Positions 1 through 11,323 of a DNA stretch of 64,000 bases are shown piece by piece. Every line of letters begins with the position of its first letter. Within the stretch, counting starts at the first letter, position 1. The stretch comes from Alisma plantago-aquatica (Eukaryota; Streptophyta; Magnoliopsida; Alismatales; Alismataceae), in contig OY856410.1 of the NCBI GenBank assembly GCA_963693085.1, positions 882,867,335 to 882,931,334 on the forward strand. The letters run 5' to 3'. The translations under genes were made by a program, and so were the position numbers. The notes beneath the pieces were generated by a model. The model did no database searches. It saw nothing but the letters and a program-made list of their open reading frames with translations, and was not told the origin of the DNA.

Positions 1-1056
1 TTCCATATTTCACAACATAGTATTAAGGAAATAGCTCAAACCATGCATTATGAACATAAAACAATTAAGAAGTCCACAATATAACATCTTTTAAACATAC
101 ATCTCACATTTAAAAACTCATGAAGAAGCTATAAGCTTGTCTTGATACCTTTTGTTACTTTCTTACTAAAGAACAATAGATAATAAACTTTAATGCAATA
201 GAAGGGTACATAACACTAGCATGCATGCACATAACCATTCCATTAAGGCCCAAGGTGCATGAAACTACCATATTTTAATAGTTCAAGGATATAAGAGCAA
301 GATCCATGACATGAAGGCATAGAGAATGTAACAAACAAGTCAAGTGTTATCTCACTCGCCTAACAAGGCAGAAATGAGTTTGCTCACAAACAGCTACCAT
401 GAAGCTCCCAGTTTCATGAAAAAAATTAGTGTTGAAGGAAACCCTGCAAGATCTGAGTTCCTTTCCTTCCATCACCATCTAAAGCCAAAAATCCATGGTT
501 GAAGATAACTAATCAGGAGAGAGAAAGGTGGAAACAAAGTGTAAGGCTATACTAGTAAGACCCCTGAGAAAAACCATCTAGAAAAATGTCCAAGAAGGAA
601 AAGAAGCTAAAGGATCACCAAAAATGTATGAGGTTTGACTTACCCTGATCATATCTTAGAAGCCTCCAACTGGCTTCCCTTGCACCAATAGGTAAAATAA
701 TGATGGTGGATCATGTTGAAGTCATGAATCGAAGAAGCTATAAACCTCATCGTTTGTTATCAACCAATGGTGTCTCTCTCTGTAGCAACACTTCATTGAT
801 TAGATGCACAAATTAGATGAAAGGGAGGGCTAAGAGGTATATATAGCCTCAGAAGAGAGAGGAAAGTGGTAAAGCCATCACATAGGTTATACTAATTGTA
901 TATCATTTTATCACATAATTTTCAATCACATTTGCATGGTTTTCATTTACATCAAAATATATGGGCTTGAACCCACTCGCATAAATGGTTGATTACAACA
1001 TTGAGGAGACAACACACTACATGGATTCTTCCTAACTAACATATATTCAACAATAA
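1..1056 (-). repeat. Probable LTR-type fragment, no gene
   Basis: No coding region is recognisable. The plus strand reads ggtatatatagcc at about 836-848, which on the minus strand is a good TATA box (GGCTATATATACC) followed by a pyrimidine-rich stretch, as in an LTR promoter. The layout resembles the gypsy LTR at 33024-36808, which also has a minus-strand TATA box (CTATATAAACCC, near 36490). I infer a minus-strand LTR fragment, but neither end could be fixed and no partner LTR was found. Confidence 0.35.
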
Positions 1057-1183
1057 ATGAATCCAAGTACCTTGTCTTGGTCTCAATATTGCTTTAAGGA
1101 TATTTGTCTCTCTAAACAACTTCTAAGCACTAGATATCCACACCATTATAGTGGCATTCACGTTCTCTCTAGTGTTGGTTCTT

Positions 1184-1660
1184 CTAGATCCTGGGTAAGG
1201 CCACACTTATTCTATGATACTTTAAAGAATGGTTTGGGATGGGTAGTGAAGCAGGAAAAGAACATAATTTTGTTTTCTTCTAGATAGCTTAAGAAGCACA
1301 AGGAGAAATACCTGACCCATGACCTGGAGTTAGAATATATGGTTCTAGCTTTGAAAAATTAAAGACACTACCTTTATAAAGAGAATTTCCAAATCTTTAC
1401 CAATTAGAAGAATCTTCACTATATCTTTTTGAAGCATGAGTTGAACTTGTAGCAGAGCATATGGATGTAGGTAATAAAGGACTATGAATGTATGATAGAC
1501 TATTACCAAGGAAAGCAAAACATAGTGTATGTTGTGTTGAGAAGCAAGTCTTCTTCATCTTTTGTATGTAGACAGAGTACAATTGTACTCTATGTCTTTC
1601 TACAAGAAGGACATGGTGGTGTCTATTTTGCATATGAATGTACAAATGAAGGTTAGAATG
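1184..1660 (+). pseudogene. Ty3/gypsy pol remnant: RNase H domain
   Basis: Conceptual translation gives the RNase H start of a plant Ty3/gypsy polyprotein: LGWVVKQEKNIILFSSR, a stop, then LKKHKEKYLTHDLELEYMV and RHYLYKENFQIFTN. These match the family pattern (cell-surface-like SRQL-KKHE-YPTHDLEL and WRHYLYG-F-I-TDH). The conserved TDH is damaged and stops interrupt the frame. Downstream, ELNL, IKDY and YYQGKQNIV blocks correspond to the usual stretch before the integrase zinc finger. In an active element the domain removes the RNA strand after reverse transcription. Here it is a dead fragment. No upstream reverse transcriptase was recognised. Confidence 0.72.
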
Positions 1661-1892
1661 TTTGTAGCCATTTTGGCATAGTTACTGGTTAAGCCCATGA
1701 TGATATAACTGACTGAAGATGCACACATGGTTGATGTCATGATATAAAACATTGGACAAGTCGATAGGAAGCATTATGGATTTAATGAGACATATGATGG
1801 GACATGGTACTCGAGGAGGATCACTCCTCAATGTATGTAATGCATCATTAAGTACAATGAAAAATAAGAAGTACAAATATGTATCACAATCT

Positions 1893-2225
1893 CAAGGACA
1901 TGTATTGGTTTCCATAATTGAAGCATGATTGGAGGGTTTTGTGGCCAAGTGTTCAGTTGTTAAGCAATTTAAGGCATACCACCATAAACATGTAGAACAT
2001 TACAATCTTTGGTATTTCTACATTCAAAATGGGATCATATAGTCATTGACTCTATTGTTGGTCATCTTATGATAGCCAAGGGTCATGATTCCATATGGGT
2101 GGTTGTTGGTTGATTGACAAGGACAACTCATTTCTTATTGGTCAAGACTACCTACATCATAAAAAAATTGGCATTGATCTAGTAGATGAGATAGTCTGTC
2201 TACATGATATAGCTACTATGATAGT
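1893..2225 (+). pseudogene. Ty3/gypsy pol remnant: integrase core
   Basis: Collinear with the RNase H remnant upstream. One frame reads FVAKCSVVKQFKAYHH, the C-terminal half of the HHCC zinc finger with its second cysteine pair spoiled. Another frame reads KGHDSIWVVV, LTRTTHFLLVKTTY and KLA, the catalytic-core signature of plant gypsy integrases (KGHDAIWVIVDRLTKSAHF-type). Stops and at least one frameshift separate the blocks. The match ends near 2225, where TGTAAGACCCC begins, a sequence that looks like an LTR start, so the gene is probably cut by another element. Confidence 0.7.
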
Positions 2226-4971
2226 GTCTGTAAGACCCCTGACCTATATTAACGCTTAATCATTCTTTATTATCCTTATCACCTATTTAGATGCTTGCTT
2301 AAGCATGTACTTAGTTGGTGAGTGTTTGTTTTTGGGATGATGTACAAATTACCTTTAGTTAGGGGTTTTGTTATAATTTCTACATAAATAGATGGTTGTC
2401 TTCTCTTCCCCCCTTGTTTGGCTATAGGTAGTTGCACTTAAGTGGTCTAACCTAGCTTGATTACCTTTCCAACAACTGAGGACTAATGGAAGTGGTATGT
2501 TGTTCCATCTATAGGGAACCAATGGAAGTGTTCCTAGTCTTTGTTGGTTGGAGATCGAGAGGGCTTTTTTATTTGTCCATTGGTTCATTGTATGTTTGGT
2601 TTTTCATTGGTTGAAGATCGATGATGTGGTTCTGCTTTTCAATTGGTAGGAAACCAATTGGTACCAACCAATGGAAAAGGCCAACTATCTTACCTTTAGT
2701 GTTTCCTTCGGCTGTTTGTCGACAAAATAGTTGGTAGGCATGGTGATGGATTTCCATTAGCACAGCACTGACAAAAAGTCTACCCCTTAAATAGGTATGG
2801 ATTTCATGTCAGCCCCTCTACCAACAATATATTGTGGTGTATCTTCTGACGGATCATTGAAGAGTTTGAACCGATGACTTTTACCGATGGGAAGAACCAA
2901 TGGGTTTTCTTCTTGCGCCTATTGATGAGTTTCCTAGAAGCATGCATTGATGGAAGATCAAGGTATGTCTTCCAAAGACACAACTGACTGGTGAAGGTAC
3001 ATTTTTTTTCCAATGATGTAAGTACCATGAGTAACCGTGACAACCCTAATTTTTGTAGTTAGGTCTAATCCCTATGGTCCCCTACTTGTCATACTTACAC
3101 CGACTGAGGTGTGGTAGGGTCTTAAGGATATTGGATAATCGTAAGATCTTTTATAGTGATCTAGGGTACTTCACAGTCATTAGTCATTAGTTTGCATGGT
3201 ACATCCTAACTACATGTGTCTTAATAATAAGATATGTAATGCATCCGTATACATTTACTTGTATAGCATCTTATCATGCTTAATAACAAAATACATAATG
3301 AATCCTTATAGATTTACCTGTATGGCATCTTGCTTTTTTCACTTAGTATTTATTTTACTTCTTCTATGTGTCTGCACATGTTGTATATATCATGTGATAG
3401 TATGATGGTCTTAATGACCATTGGGCATGGTTGAGCCCTGAATGAGGTGTAATCCTCTTGTGTTGATAAGGGTTGATACCATGTGATATTGTGAAAATGA
3501 TTTATATTTCATGATAGTATGATGACTAGTGTGGTCTAATGAATGGCAAGTGAATAGTACCATGTGATTATAAGATGAGAAATTATGTTCCACACATTTT
3601 ATATCTTTTAAAAGTTGTGATATTTATATGCTTGCTAGAAGTGAATTAGGGTTTGTATGTCCACTTGTTTGATGCAGCCTTAATTCACCAAATTGGCATA
3701 ACTAATCATGTGCAACTCTAATCATGTAGTTCCATGTGCCATAGATCCATCTCAGTGTCAGAAATTTCTAGATGATGAAACAAGTATTCCTAAGGGAAAC
3801 TTGGAGTGCATACTGATGAGTATGTTGGGTGCTTGTCATCCTAAATTTCAAGTGTTTAGGGAGGATGACTGCAGTCATACCTAGCCCTCAGTTTGAGAAT
3901 GGTTGTAGTCGTGTCTCGGTGATTATATATGTGATGATATTGGAGGACAATTGTGGCTGTACCTCAGATGGTAGGGTATGTGTAACCACCTCTCTTCACT
4001 AGTATCGTCACATGTACCAAGGACGGACTAGGCTATAGCAACTTGACCTTATGTGTCATTGTGGTGGACCAGTACTGACCAGGAGCGAAGAAGATCTTAG
4101 GAGTCTGGCTCTTCCTAGATCTTGTATGGCATTGATTGCGACCAAGCGGTGGTCAGTTGGAACTTAAGTGGCATCCTCAAATTCCTTAGGGCGTAATAAA
4201 AGATGTAAGACAACCGTCTAGCATATCTGTTTAGGGTTATATACTACGCTTCATATTGGATGATAACCCTTGTTTGCTTTCTTTTCACCGAGATCATGTA
4301 TAGTACAATAAGAGATAGTAGATATGCTTATGTTGTAGTTGTGCTCATGTTGTAAGCATGCATATGTTGTCAAATATACTGACATTGATGGTTAAGATGT
4401 TGTTGCTAGATAATCAAAGACAAACCAAGTCTTTGTTATCTTCTATCTGCTTTTTATGACTTATTCATGCATCTCTCAACATAAAACTGATATGAATATA
4501 TTCAATTTCGCTTCCATCAATATTAAACACATTAATTGGTTTAGTTATTTGACTGATGGTTGGGCATGCATTTATATGTATAGATTATTCTTTATATGAA
4601 ACTCACAATATCTTTATATGGATTTATGAATTATACTTTATTAGTTTATCTTATGAGTTACTAACATTAGGGATTATAGTATTTATTATACAAAATTCCA
4701 ATTATTCATTATCTATCAAAATTAACACCTTAGCACCAACTATTTACCATATCCTCTTATTATATGATTCCTTATAAATATTTTAACCATGTTTCCAATT
4801 ACCTTAACCATTTATCAATATTGCACTCTAACAACTTACTTATTATCATATTTAGGTTGAGAAGGGTATAACTCAAATTATGTTTGTGTATTATTCTTGA
4901 ACTAACTCAAAGACATATAATCCTTAAGATTAGGGTTTCAAGGGATACAAGGTGAGGTTTCAGTATGTTAC
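2226..4971. repeat. LTR-like non-coding sequence, unresolved
   Basis: No gene. Sequence near 2229 (tgtaagacccctgacc) and near 3049 (tgacaaccctaatttttg) resembles plus-strand gypsy LTR starts; the second resembles the start of the LTR at 36812 (tgttacaacctcaatttt). From 2460 to 2700 there are many ccaatgg/ccattgg and gatcga motifs in both orientations, like the hairpin arrays of the copia LTRs here. From 3830 to 4060 the sequence has gtagtcgtgtctc- and tgtaaccacc-like phrases also seen in gypsy LTR ends. No LTR pair or duplication could be closed. Confidence 0.4.
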
Positions 4972-4986
4972 AAAACTCCACCCCTT
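4961..4986 (-). other. Polypurine tract and 3' LTR start (minus strand)
   Basis: On the minus strand a purine-rich tract, AAGGGGTGGAGTTT (4973-4986), is followed directly by TGTAACATACTG (4961-4972). This is the typical junction between internal region and 3' LTR in gypsy-type and related elements: the tract primes plus-strand DNA synthesis and the LTR starts with TG. The LTR would extend left of 4972. Its other end was not found. Confidence 0.55.
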
Positions 4987-5883
4987 AAATTTTGTCCTTG
5001 AAATCTAAACATCCAAATATTATCAATCAACCACTCTCCATCCCTTGAAAGGTTTAACCTAATAAGTCAAACTAATTAGAACTAGCTATTAGGTTACATG
5101 TATTTTATAGTTGTAAATACTTTAAGTGTTTAGGTTTTTCATAGGCCATGCATCCAACTAACAAGTCATACCCACCTAGGGTTGAATTTTAGGTCCTTGT
5201 ATTACTAACCTAACAACCCTAAGGTTCACTCACTATCCAAAAAACATTAGATATAAGACCTTATAAAACTTAGGGAGACTAAAAGGTAGATCAGTTAAAC
5301 CTATTGCAAAAGCCTCATCTTCCTAGTCATTATTCCATTGCCAGACGTTAGGTTTTTAGAGTTCTACTCTAACTAGTGTTAGGGTTTCACTTCCAAACTT
5401 CAGAAATGTCTTCATTGTGACTTAGTTCAAGAAAAGATCAATACAATCTTGAGAAGTTTTTTTACATAGAGTAATATAAATAAAAATATTTGTATGGAAA
5501 CGTTTTGCAATATATATATGAAGATAGGACCCAAAATCAATGTGAGAATCAAGTCACAGTCTTTCCTTATTATCAACTCATAGACCTAGTACTTCTATGT
5601 CCTACTTATATAACTCCATCTGAAAGTCAAATTTCATAACATCCAAAGAGATATGCCCCAACTAACCTGCATGTATAGGGTATGTGCTATAAGGGCCTCA
5701 TCATATTAGGGTTTACTTGTCAAGATACTTATATGCACATCATATGATTCCAAATCTTATATTCATCCTCACCTATACATCATAGGTACACTATAGGGTA
5801 AACATGTTACTTGAGGGTGACTAAGTAAGCTAAGGGTCCTACTTAGGGAGATAAAATTGAAATAGTCATAATTCGACCACTAA
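4987..5883. other. Non-coding internal sequence
   Basis: About 900 bases without a recognisable ORF, between a minus-strand polypurine tract on the left and a minus-strand primer binding site on the right. That arrangement would fit the internal region of a non-autonomous LTR element in minus orientation, but the two flanking LTRs do not look alike, so I leave it unassigned. Confidence 0.35.
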
Positions 5884-5896
5884 GGCTCTGATACCA
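5884..5896 (-). other. tRNA-iMet primer binding site (minus strand)
   Basis: The plus strand reads ggctctgatacca, so the minus strand is TGGTATCAGAGCC, the standard plant primer site complementary to the 3' end of initiator Met tRNA. It lies directly left of the 5S-bearing LTR at 5897-6189, as expected for the 5' LTR of a minus-strand element. Confidence 0.75.
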
Positions 5897-6189
5897 TTTT
5901 CTAACACTCGGACCCACTACCCAACGCTCTAGGAGAGTTTTAGGGATGATGACTGGCCCCATGGACCACCACTGGACTTAGCTGTGCGCTTTGTCCTCAC
6001 TCACACATAAGTCAGGAACAACTTCCGAATTGGTCATCCATCCCAGTACTACTTCAAGCTGAGCACGCTTAACTTTGGAATTCTTAGTAATGGGCTCCCT
6101 AAAAAGGAGGTATACCATGGTGATATGGGTAGTCCAATCATTCTTTTTAAGATCTTTTTATTTGAATCCTCAAATCTTGGGACGTAACA
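5897..6189 (-). repeat. Cassandra-type LTR carrying 5S rRNA-like sequence, copy 1
   Basis: About 290 bp. On the minus strand it starts TGTTACGTCCCAAGATTTG. It holds a stretch (6022-6098, read in reverse) that follows 5S rRNA closely: AAGTTAAGCGTGCT and GTAGTACTGGGATGG correspond to the box A and box C parts of the 5S internal promoter. 5S-bearing LTRs of this length are the defining trait of Cassandra TRIM elements. The second copy at 6440-6731 has the same layout. It is not a functional 5S gene: the 5' third of 5S is not recognisable and there are many substitutions. Confidence 0.78.
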
Positions 6190-6425
6190 ATCTCTTACAC
6201 TTAGACTCTTGATGTCCCCATCAAGGGTCAACTATATGACCCCATAATATTTCCCCATTTCAATGGAGACCTCGAATGGCTCATGGACACCCAACTTCCG
6301 ATCATGACAACTAGAGTAAGGGTGGATACATCACCATGTACAACCCTCTCTGACATGCCTGCACTGTATAGCTTAAGACTAGCATGCCACATGCCCATGT
6401 GGGCCCCACATACTGGAGGGGTTAT
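6190..6425 (-). mobile_element. Short internal region between two 5S-LTRs
   Basis: About 235 bp without a meaningful coding frame, flanked on both sides by 5S-bearing LTRs in the same orientation. Size and lack of genes fit the internal part of a TRIM retrotransposon, which depends on proteins from other elements. Its right end carries a degenerate primer site (6426-6438). Confidence 0.6.
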
Positions 6426-6438
6426 CGCTCCAATATCA
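6426..6438 (-). other. Degenerate primer binding site (minus strand)
   Basis: The plus strand cgctccaatatca aligns with ggctctgatacca at 5884-5896 with about four changes, in the same position relative to the neighbouring LTR. I read it as a decayed initiator-Met primer site. Confidence 0.5.
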
Positions 6439-6439
6439 T

Positions 6440-6731
6440 TTGTAAATCTCAAGCTCATTGTCCAAAGCTCTAGTAGAGTTTTAGGAATGAAGAATGGCCC
6501 TACAGACCAGCACTGGCCTTAACTATGTGCTTTTTTCCTCACTCACACACAAGTAGTGATCAACTTCCTGACTAATCACCCATCCTAGCACTACTCCAAG
6601 CTAAGCACACTTAGCTTTGGAGTTGATAATGATGGGCTCCCTAAAAAGGAGGCACACCTTGCTGATGTGGATAGTCCAATCATTCCTTTTAAAATCATTT
6701 TATTCTAGGCCTCAAATCTTGGGATGTTACA
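6440..6731 (-). repeat. Cassandra-type LTR carrying 5S rRNA-like sequence, copy 2
   Basis: About 292 bp. On the minus strand it begins TGTAACATCCCAAGATTTGA. The 5S-like part is at 6563-6640 in reverse (GATGGGTGATTAG and GTAGTGCTAGGATGG blocks). Copy 1 and copy 2 share ggctccctaaaaaggagg, tagtccaatcatt and the 5S block, but differ at many sites, so the insertion is old. A purine tract, GCTTTAAGGAGG on the minus strand (6732-6743), abuts it on the right. Confidence 0.75.
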
Positions 6732-7866
6732 CCTCCTTAAAGCACATGTAACACCTAGTCATGATTAGAAGGTCCTCCTAAAGATATCTATCAACTTGCC
6801 TTGCAACTCTTGCAATGAGTACCTAGGTCCCTTCTTCCCTTTGTATCTTTATAGTTCCAGGCCTCGATAGGCTAGTGGTGTTTAAGTTTTTTTCTTACAT
6901 GGTTTTCCCCTTCTTTCTATCGTGTTTGTATCATGGAAGGTTTTTTACTATCATCTTTGGTTCTCAGTTTCATTCTGTGTTTTTCAGTTTAGCTTGCCAA
7001 ATGAGCCCATCCACCCTTTCTTCTTTATCTTCGATGGTAGAAGTAGCCTTATGCTCTTCCAACATGGTAGACGACCCTTCATAGGAGTCGTCCCAACCTA
7101 AAAGAGTCAAGGAATTTAGTTTTGATGAATCTTGGTTGTAATTTTTTTGTATGTCACAGTAAAATCAAGGATCGGTTCATTGTTTTGATCTTTTTAAGTT
7201 CTATTCATCACAAATTGGTAATGAAGCAATCACAGGAGCATATTGCCCTAAATGTCCCTTGATGGTTTCTTGGTTATCATCAATGTGGGGGTATTCTTGT
7301 CTTTTTGCATGTTATGATTATATCAGCCACATGAGGTTTGTTTCCATGTCATACAATAACGGGAGGCAAGTTGGCCTTTGTTACCTTTTTTGTTTTATAG
7401 TAATTGAATTTAAATTGTAAAATTCAAATATGATATCCATTAGTTAAAAATTGACAAATAAATATGTTATGCAATCTGAAAAGTATACTCAACCTAAATA
7501 TATAAGTTTCATATCCTAATTTAGTACACATAAAAAGGTGATTCTTAGGATTTACATGTTTAATGAGAACTTAACCCTAAATATATATACATGTTCAATA
7601 AGTGAATCAAGACCATGTTGTGGGACTATGGTTTGTCCATGGATGCTCTTAGGATTATGAATAAGGTATGTTACATTCTTTTATTCTTATTGGGAAACTA
7701 CCATTTCTCTCACAATCTATTTCATGGCTATAACACTAATTTTCCTTAATGACACATATTTTTAGCTCTATTTTGCTTATCTCTTAAGACCTTTTTGAAT
7801 TATCCTTCATTATATGACATTTCCCCTAACTTGATTATTGAAATTGTGGAATCATTCCATTACAGG
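6732..7866. repeat. Dispersed repeat, copy A
   Basis: Unclassified repeat found three times here. Copy B is 45653-45925 (plus a stub at 27498-27513, left of copia-1) and copy C is 61826-62725. Shared phrases include acctccttaaagcacatgta, gttttccccttctttctatc, gataggc-agtggtgttt, and near the right end gtggaatcattccattacag versus gtggaatcattacattatct. No ORF of known type is seen. The position beside a polypurine-like tract suggests the 3' internal part of a minus-strand LTR element. Confidence 0.6.
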
Positions 7867-8918
7867 TCCTTTGACCCCAAGTTTATTATAATATGAATGT
7901 TTCCATACCAGATATTATGAATTGAACCTGATTGTCATTTTATTAGTGCATTATGTGGTGGCTTACTAGAAAAATTTAACATGTGATTATTTGGTGTGGG
8001 TGTGATAAAATCTCACACCTTATAATTGTGCAGAGGTGATAGTTCCTACAAATGAATTTAAAAGAGCAGTTTTGTATGATGACCTGCTCAGAGCATATGT
8101 GCATCTTTTCCAATTCACTGCATATTATAGAGAGGATATGTATTTTTCTTGATTGCCCCATATTATTGAGGATATGTGTAACTTTTATTTCTCATGTCAT
8201 ATTTCAAAGATGTGTTATTTCCTACCTACATATTTTATATTTTAGTATTGTCACTTCTAAAACACATATATATATGCAAGAGGTTGACAAGTTTCTATAT
8301 GTACTCTATGATGATACCTCATCTTTTGATTAGTCATTTTATTGAGATACAATCTTTTGACATCTATTTGGATGGTTTCATATATCTCTTTTATTGGAAG
8401 CCTTGATAAGTTAATTGTTTCTCTTTTCCATATTATTGCCCAATTCCTCATTCTATGCATCTACCAGCATTTGATGCTAATTTCCCACCATTTTTTCTTT
8501 TCTAAGGTATGATTACATCTCCTTAGGTAAAGAGAACATTAGAAGGATGACCAAGTTGACCAAGACATGTACATGTGTAGATGTAACATCCTATTTTCTT
8601 TTAAAATAAAGGGGCTCAGTTAATTTTGTCAAAATATGTACTTTAATGAAAATTTATAAACTTGAGAGTCATGTATTCTAATTTTAATAAAAATAGAATT
8701 CATGTTTATTAAACATAAAGTTGAAAGATCTTTTAGTTTTATTTTGATATGATGCGACATTAAATTGATTTCCAAAAGGTTTCAAATCTATGTTAGAATA
8801 ATGTATTGAGAGATAAATGCAATTTATTATTTTATGTTGAGAAAGTTAAGATTTTACTTATGAAGCTATGAGATTTAATTTCTATGTTTGTCAAACGCTT
8901 TTGTATATGAGTGTGTAA
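7867..8918. other. Non-coding AT-rich sequence, possible LTR start at 8582
   Basis: No recognisable gene. At 8582 tgtaacatcctattttc resembles the start of a plus-strand gypsy-type LTR, but no matching end or partner is identified. The solo LTR at 8919 is inserted at its right end. Confidence 0.35.
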
Positions 8919-9246
8919 TGTTGACCTAGAGGTTATACAATGACCATATTTCGATAATGACTCAACCATTCCATTCATATGTATCTAATGTGTGTATTCA
9001 AGATTGATCTCAGGTGTTAGGTATATGAAAAGAATCAATTTACACAAGCCCTAGCTTGTCAAAGTTCAAGTCAAAAGTAATGCAAGTGTGCTAATTAGGA
9101 AATCCATGTAAATGACCTTAGAAGAATTTTATAATCACTTGTATTAATGATATGACTTGTAACTAAGATGAAAAAAATATGTGGGATACTTAGCATCAAG
9201 TTTTAATCACTTTTTAATGACTTTAGAAAATTGATCACAGACTGCT

Positions 9247-9464
9247 GATCGGTCGAGTTACAATCTCGACTGATCCCTCGGATCAATTTTATGAAGAGTG
9301 CATCGGTCAAGTTATGCATTCACATAACTCAACCGATCGGGTTACTGACCAAATGTGATTTTAACTTATCGGTCGAGTTTTCCAGGACAAACTTGACCGA
9401 TAGTTTGAAAATTAGGTTTGTCTTTTAGCCGACCGGTCGAGTTACCTTTATTGAATCTCGACCG
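9247..9464. promoter_or_regulatory. Array of four CGGTCGAG hairpins in LTR U3
   Basis: Four inverted repeats in a row: 9247-9257 with 9265-9275 (GATCGGTCGAG / CTCGACTGATC); 9302-9316 with 9323-9337 (13 of 15 paired); 9367-9380 with 9389-9402; 9434-9441 with 9457-9464. Loops are 6-15 nt. The array ends about 140 bp before the TATA box. Its role is unknown; protein binding sites, RNA structure or small-RNA targets are possible. Confidence 0.7.
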
Positions 9465-9602
9465 AATGTACTGTATGGAAAATGTAGAAAAAGTGATTCT
9501 AACCGTTGGTGACTTTTTTGGACGAAAATAGATCTATTGTCTTGTGAAAAAAGGCTATAATTCGACCCTAAGTGTTCCCCAACTCAAGGGAGCACCCCCA
9601 GC

Positions 9603-9611
9603 TATAAATAG
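9603..9611 (+). promoter_or_regulatory. LTR TATA box
   Basis: tataaatag followed by gaccacttgg. The same box is found at the equivalent place in the other copia LTRs here (49273-49281; 57475-57483; minus strand 44223-44231). Confidence 0.7.
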
Positions 9612-10383
9612 GACCACTTGGAGTTCATTCTAAGGTTGCTCATTCACTACATACAAGGTCCTTGCTATAGTTGAGTGTGCTACCACCCCTTGAGCCCCTT
9701 TCCTCTAGTTTACACTTCATTTTGTGATTTGTGAGTGAGTTAGGACTATTGTAAGAGAGCTCCACCTTTTTATATGTAAAGCTCTCAATCTTCCATTACT
9801 TCCCTACCCCCTTCTTTCATGAAGAAAAGCTGAAGGAAGCAAGCTCCATCGAGTGAAGAAGGAGATGTTGCTGGTCCTCTTCAAGGTTGATGAAGAGGTG
9901 GTGATCTTCTCTAGGTGAAGGAGAAGGCAAAGGCGGAAGATCCAAGAGGAGAAGAAAAGTCCTTCAAGGCTGAAGAATTGAGCTTGAATGGGTAAGACCT
10001 AGGAGAAGGTTGAAGATTCAAGCTAAGTGGGCAAGTTCCTTGTGAAGGTGGAGATCTCCTTGTGATTGGATGGGTAAGTCCTTTGGTGGTTTATTACTGT
10101 AATCTCTGTGGTGATTAATAGAGAAAAGCACTTGCAAAGTCCTAGAGGTTGATCTCTCTAAGTAGTGGACTGACTCACTTCTAGTTTGAAGTGTGGAACC
10201 ACTCTACATCCCTTTGTCAAGTGTTTACTATCAATCTCTCTCATCCTTGATGTGCTTGTTAGTTAGGACTTCAAATTTCCATTAAACTATTGCTCCTAGT
10301 TGATATAATTTGAAAGTTTAATCTGTTTGGTGAGAAATTTTATAGCTCTATTCGCCCCCCCTCTAGAGCTCTTAGATCCAACA

Positions 10384-11323
10384 TGTACTCAGTATATATA
10401 TTATGATATCAGCTAGTGAACAAATTACATGATATAGGATTGAGGCTAATTAGTCATCCAATCTCATATCCATTTGAACGTCATAAAAACCCATAACTTA
10501 TGATTTGATATTTAATACGAAGATTTACCTTGAGGGTGATCTCAACAATCATGATTTTTATCTCAAACACGGCCAGGAGCTAGATCATTTAATAATATTT
10601 TTTAAAACCAGACTCTAAGTAATTTAAGAATATCGGTTGTGGGACACACAGAATTACAACGATAAGATGAATAACTTAACATTATCTTAAGGATACATTG
10701 CATTTCTAATCGTGATAGACTAAACATTGATTGGGAAAGATGAGATGACATTGTGATGCAGTTTAAAAGAAAATATTATATAAGTGTAAAAGTGGTTCGG
10801 TTCTCCATGGTTAGTGCTAGAGATAATACTTCAGATAACTCAAAAACATAATTGAGGCCCACGATACTTGTGAATTGTCTTTTTGTGATCCCGAACTAGT
10901 GATTCCGGTCTAGATAAACGTGAGGATGCTTGGTATGATGCATTTAAGGCACATGGACGGTCCACTTACACGGTTATGCATAAAATACCAATTATTTTAG
11001 TAACTTGCCTTATATGATTTGGAATTTCTGACAGTGAATAAGATAATCACAAAAGTTGTTTGACGAGGAAAGGGTGGAGAAGTTTGGAGTGTTGCTTGTT
11101 TTGCGGAGGCTATATTTAAACTGCACTGCATACGTATCATGGATTAAACAATTGCCACCCAAATTTCTTCTCTCTGCCTTGGTACAAACATAAGAAAACT
11201 AGTACTTCCGCCGCCAGCACTCGTCTAGGCTTAAATACGTGTCATGCTTATCATTCGATGTGTGCACCTCATGCATTCCTGGGATCTCTCAGCCACGCAT
11301 GTGGAGTTTCCAGTAGGTGTTTA
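10384..11323. other. Non-coding, no recognised feature
   Basis: About 940 bases without a gene. A TATA-like ggctatatttaaactgc near 11108 stands alone without a convincing ORF behind it, so I do not call a promoter. The GC content rises towards the right. Confidence 0.4.

Larger units (their letters stand above)
8919..10383 (+). mobile_element. Solo Ty1/copia-type LTR (1465 bp)
   Basis: Starts tgttgacc and ends gatccaaca, with TG...CA termini. The flanks tgtaa (8914-8918) and tgtac (10384-10388) match at four of five bases, as in an aged target duplication. It has a TATA box (9603-9611), a gtggactgactc ... gtggaaccactct block, and a ttcgccccccctctagagc terminal block also seen (as ttcaccccctagtggt) in the solo LTR at 48594-50046. 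That terminal block is typical of SIRE/Maximus-like plant copia LTRs. No internal region, primer site or second LTR follows, so it is a solo LTR left by LTR-LTR recombination. Confidence 0.78.

Noticed and set aside
1184..2225. Endogenous pararetrovirus
   Set aside because: The RNase H is followed by an integrase core (KGHDSIWVVV), which pararetroviruses lack. The fragment is Ty3/gypsy.
6022..6640. Functional 5S rRNA genes
   Set aside because: Only the distal two thirds of 5S is recognisable, both copies have many substitutions, and they lie within LTR pairs, as in Cassandra elements.
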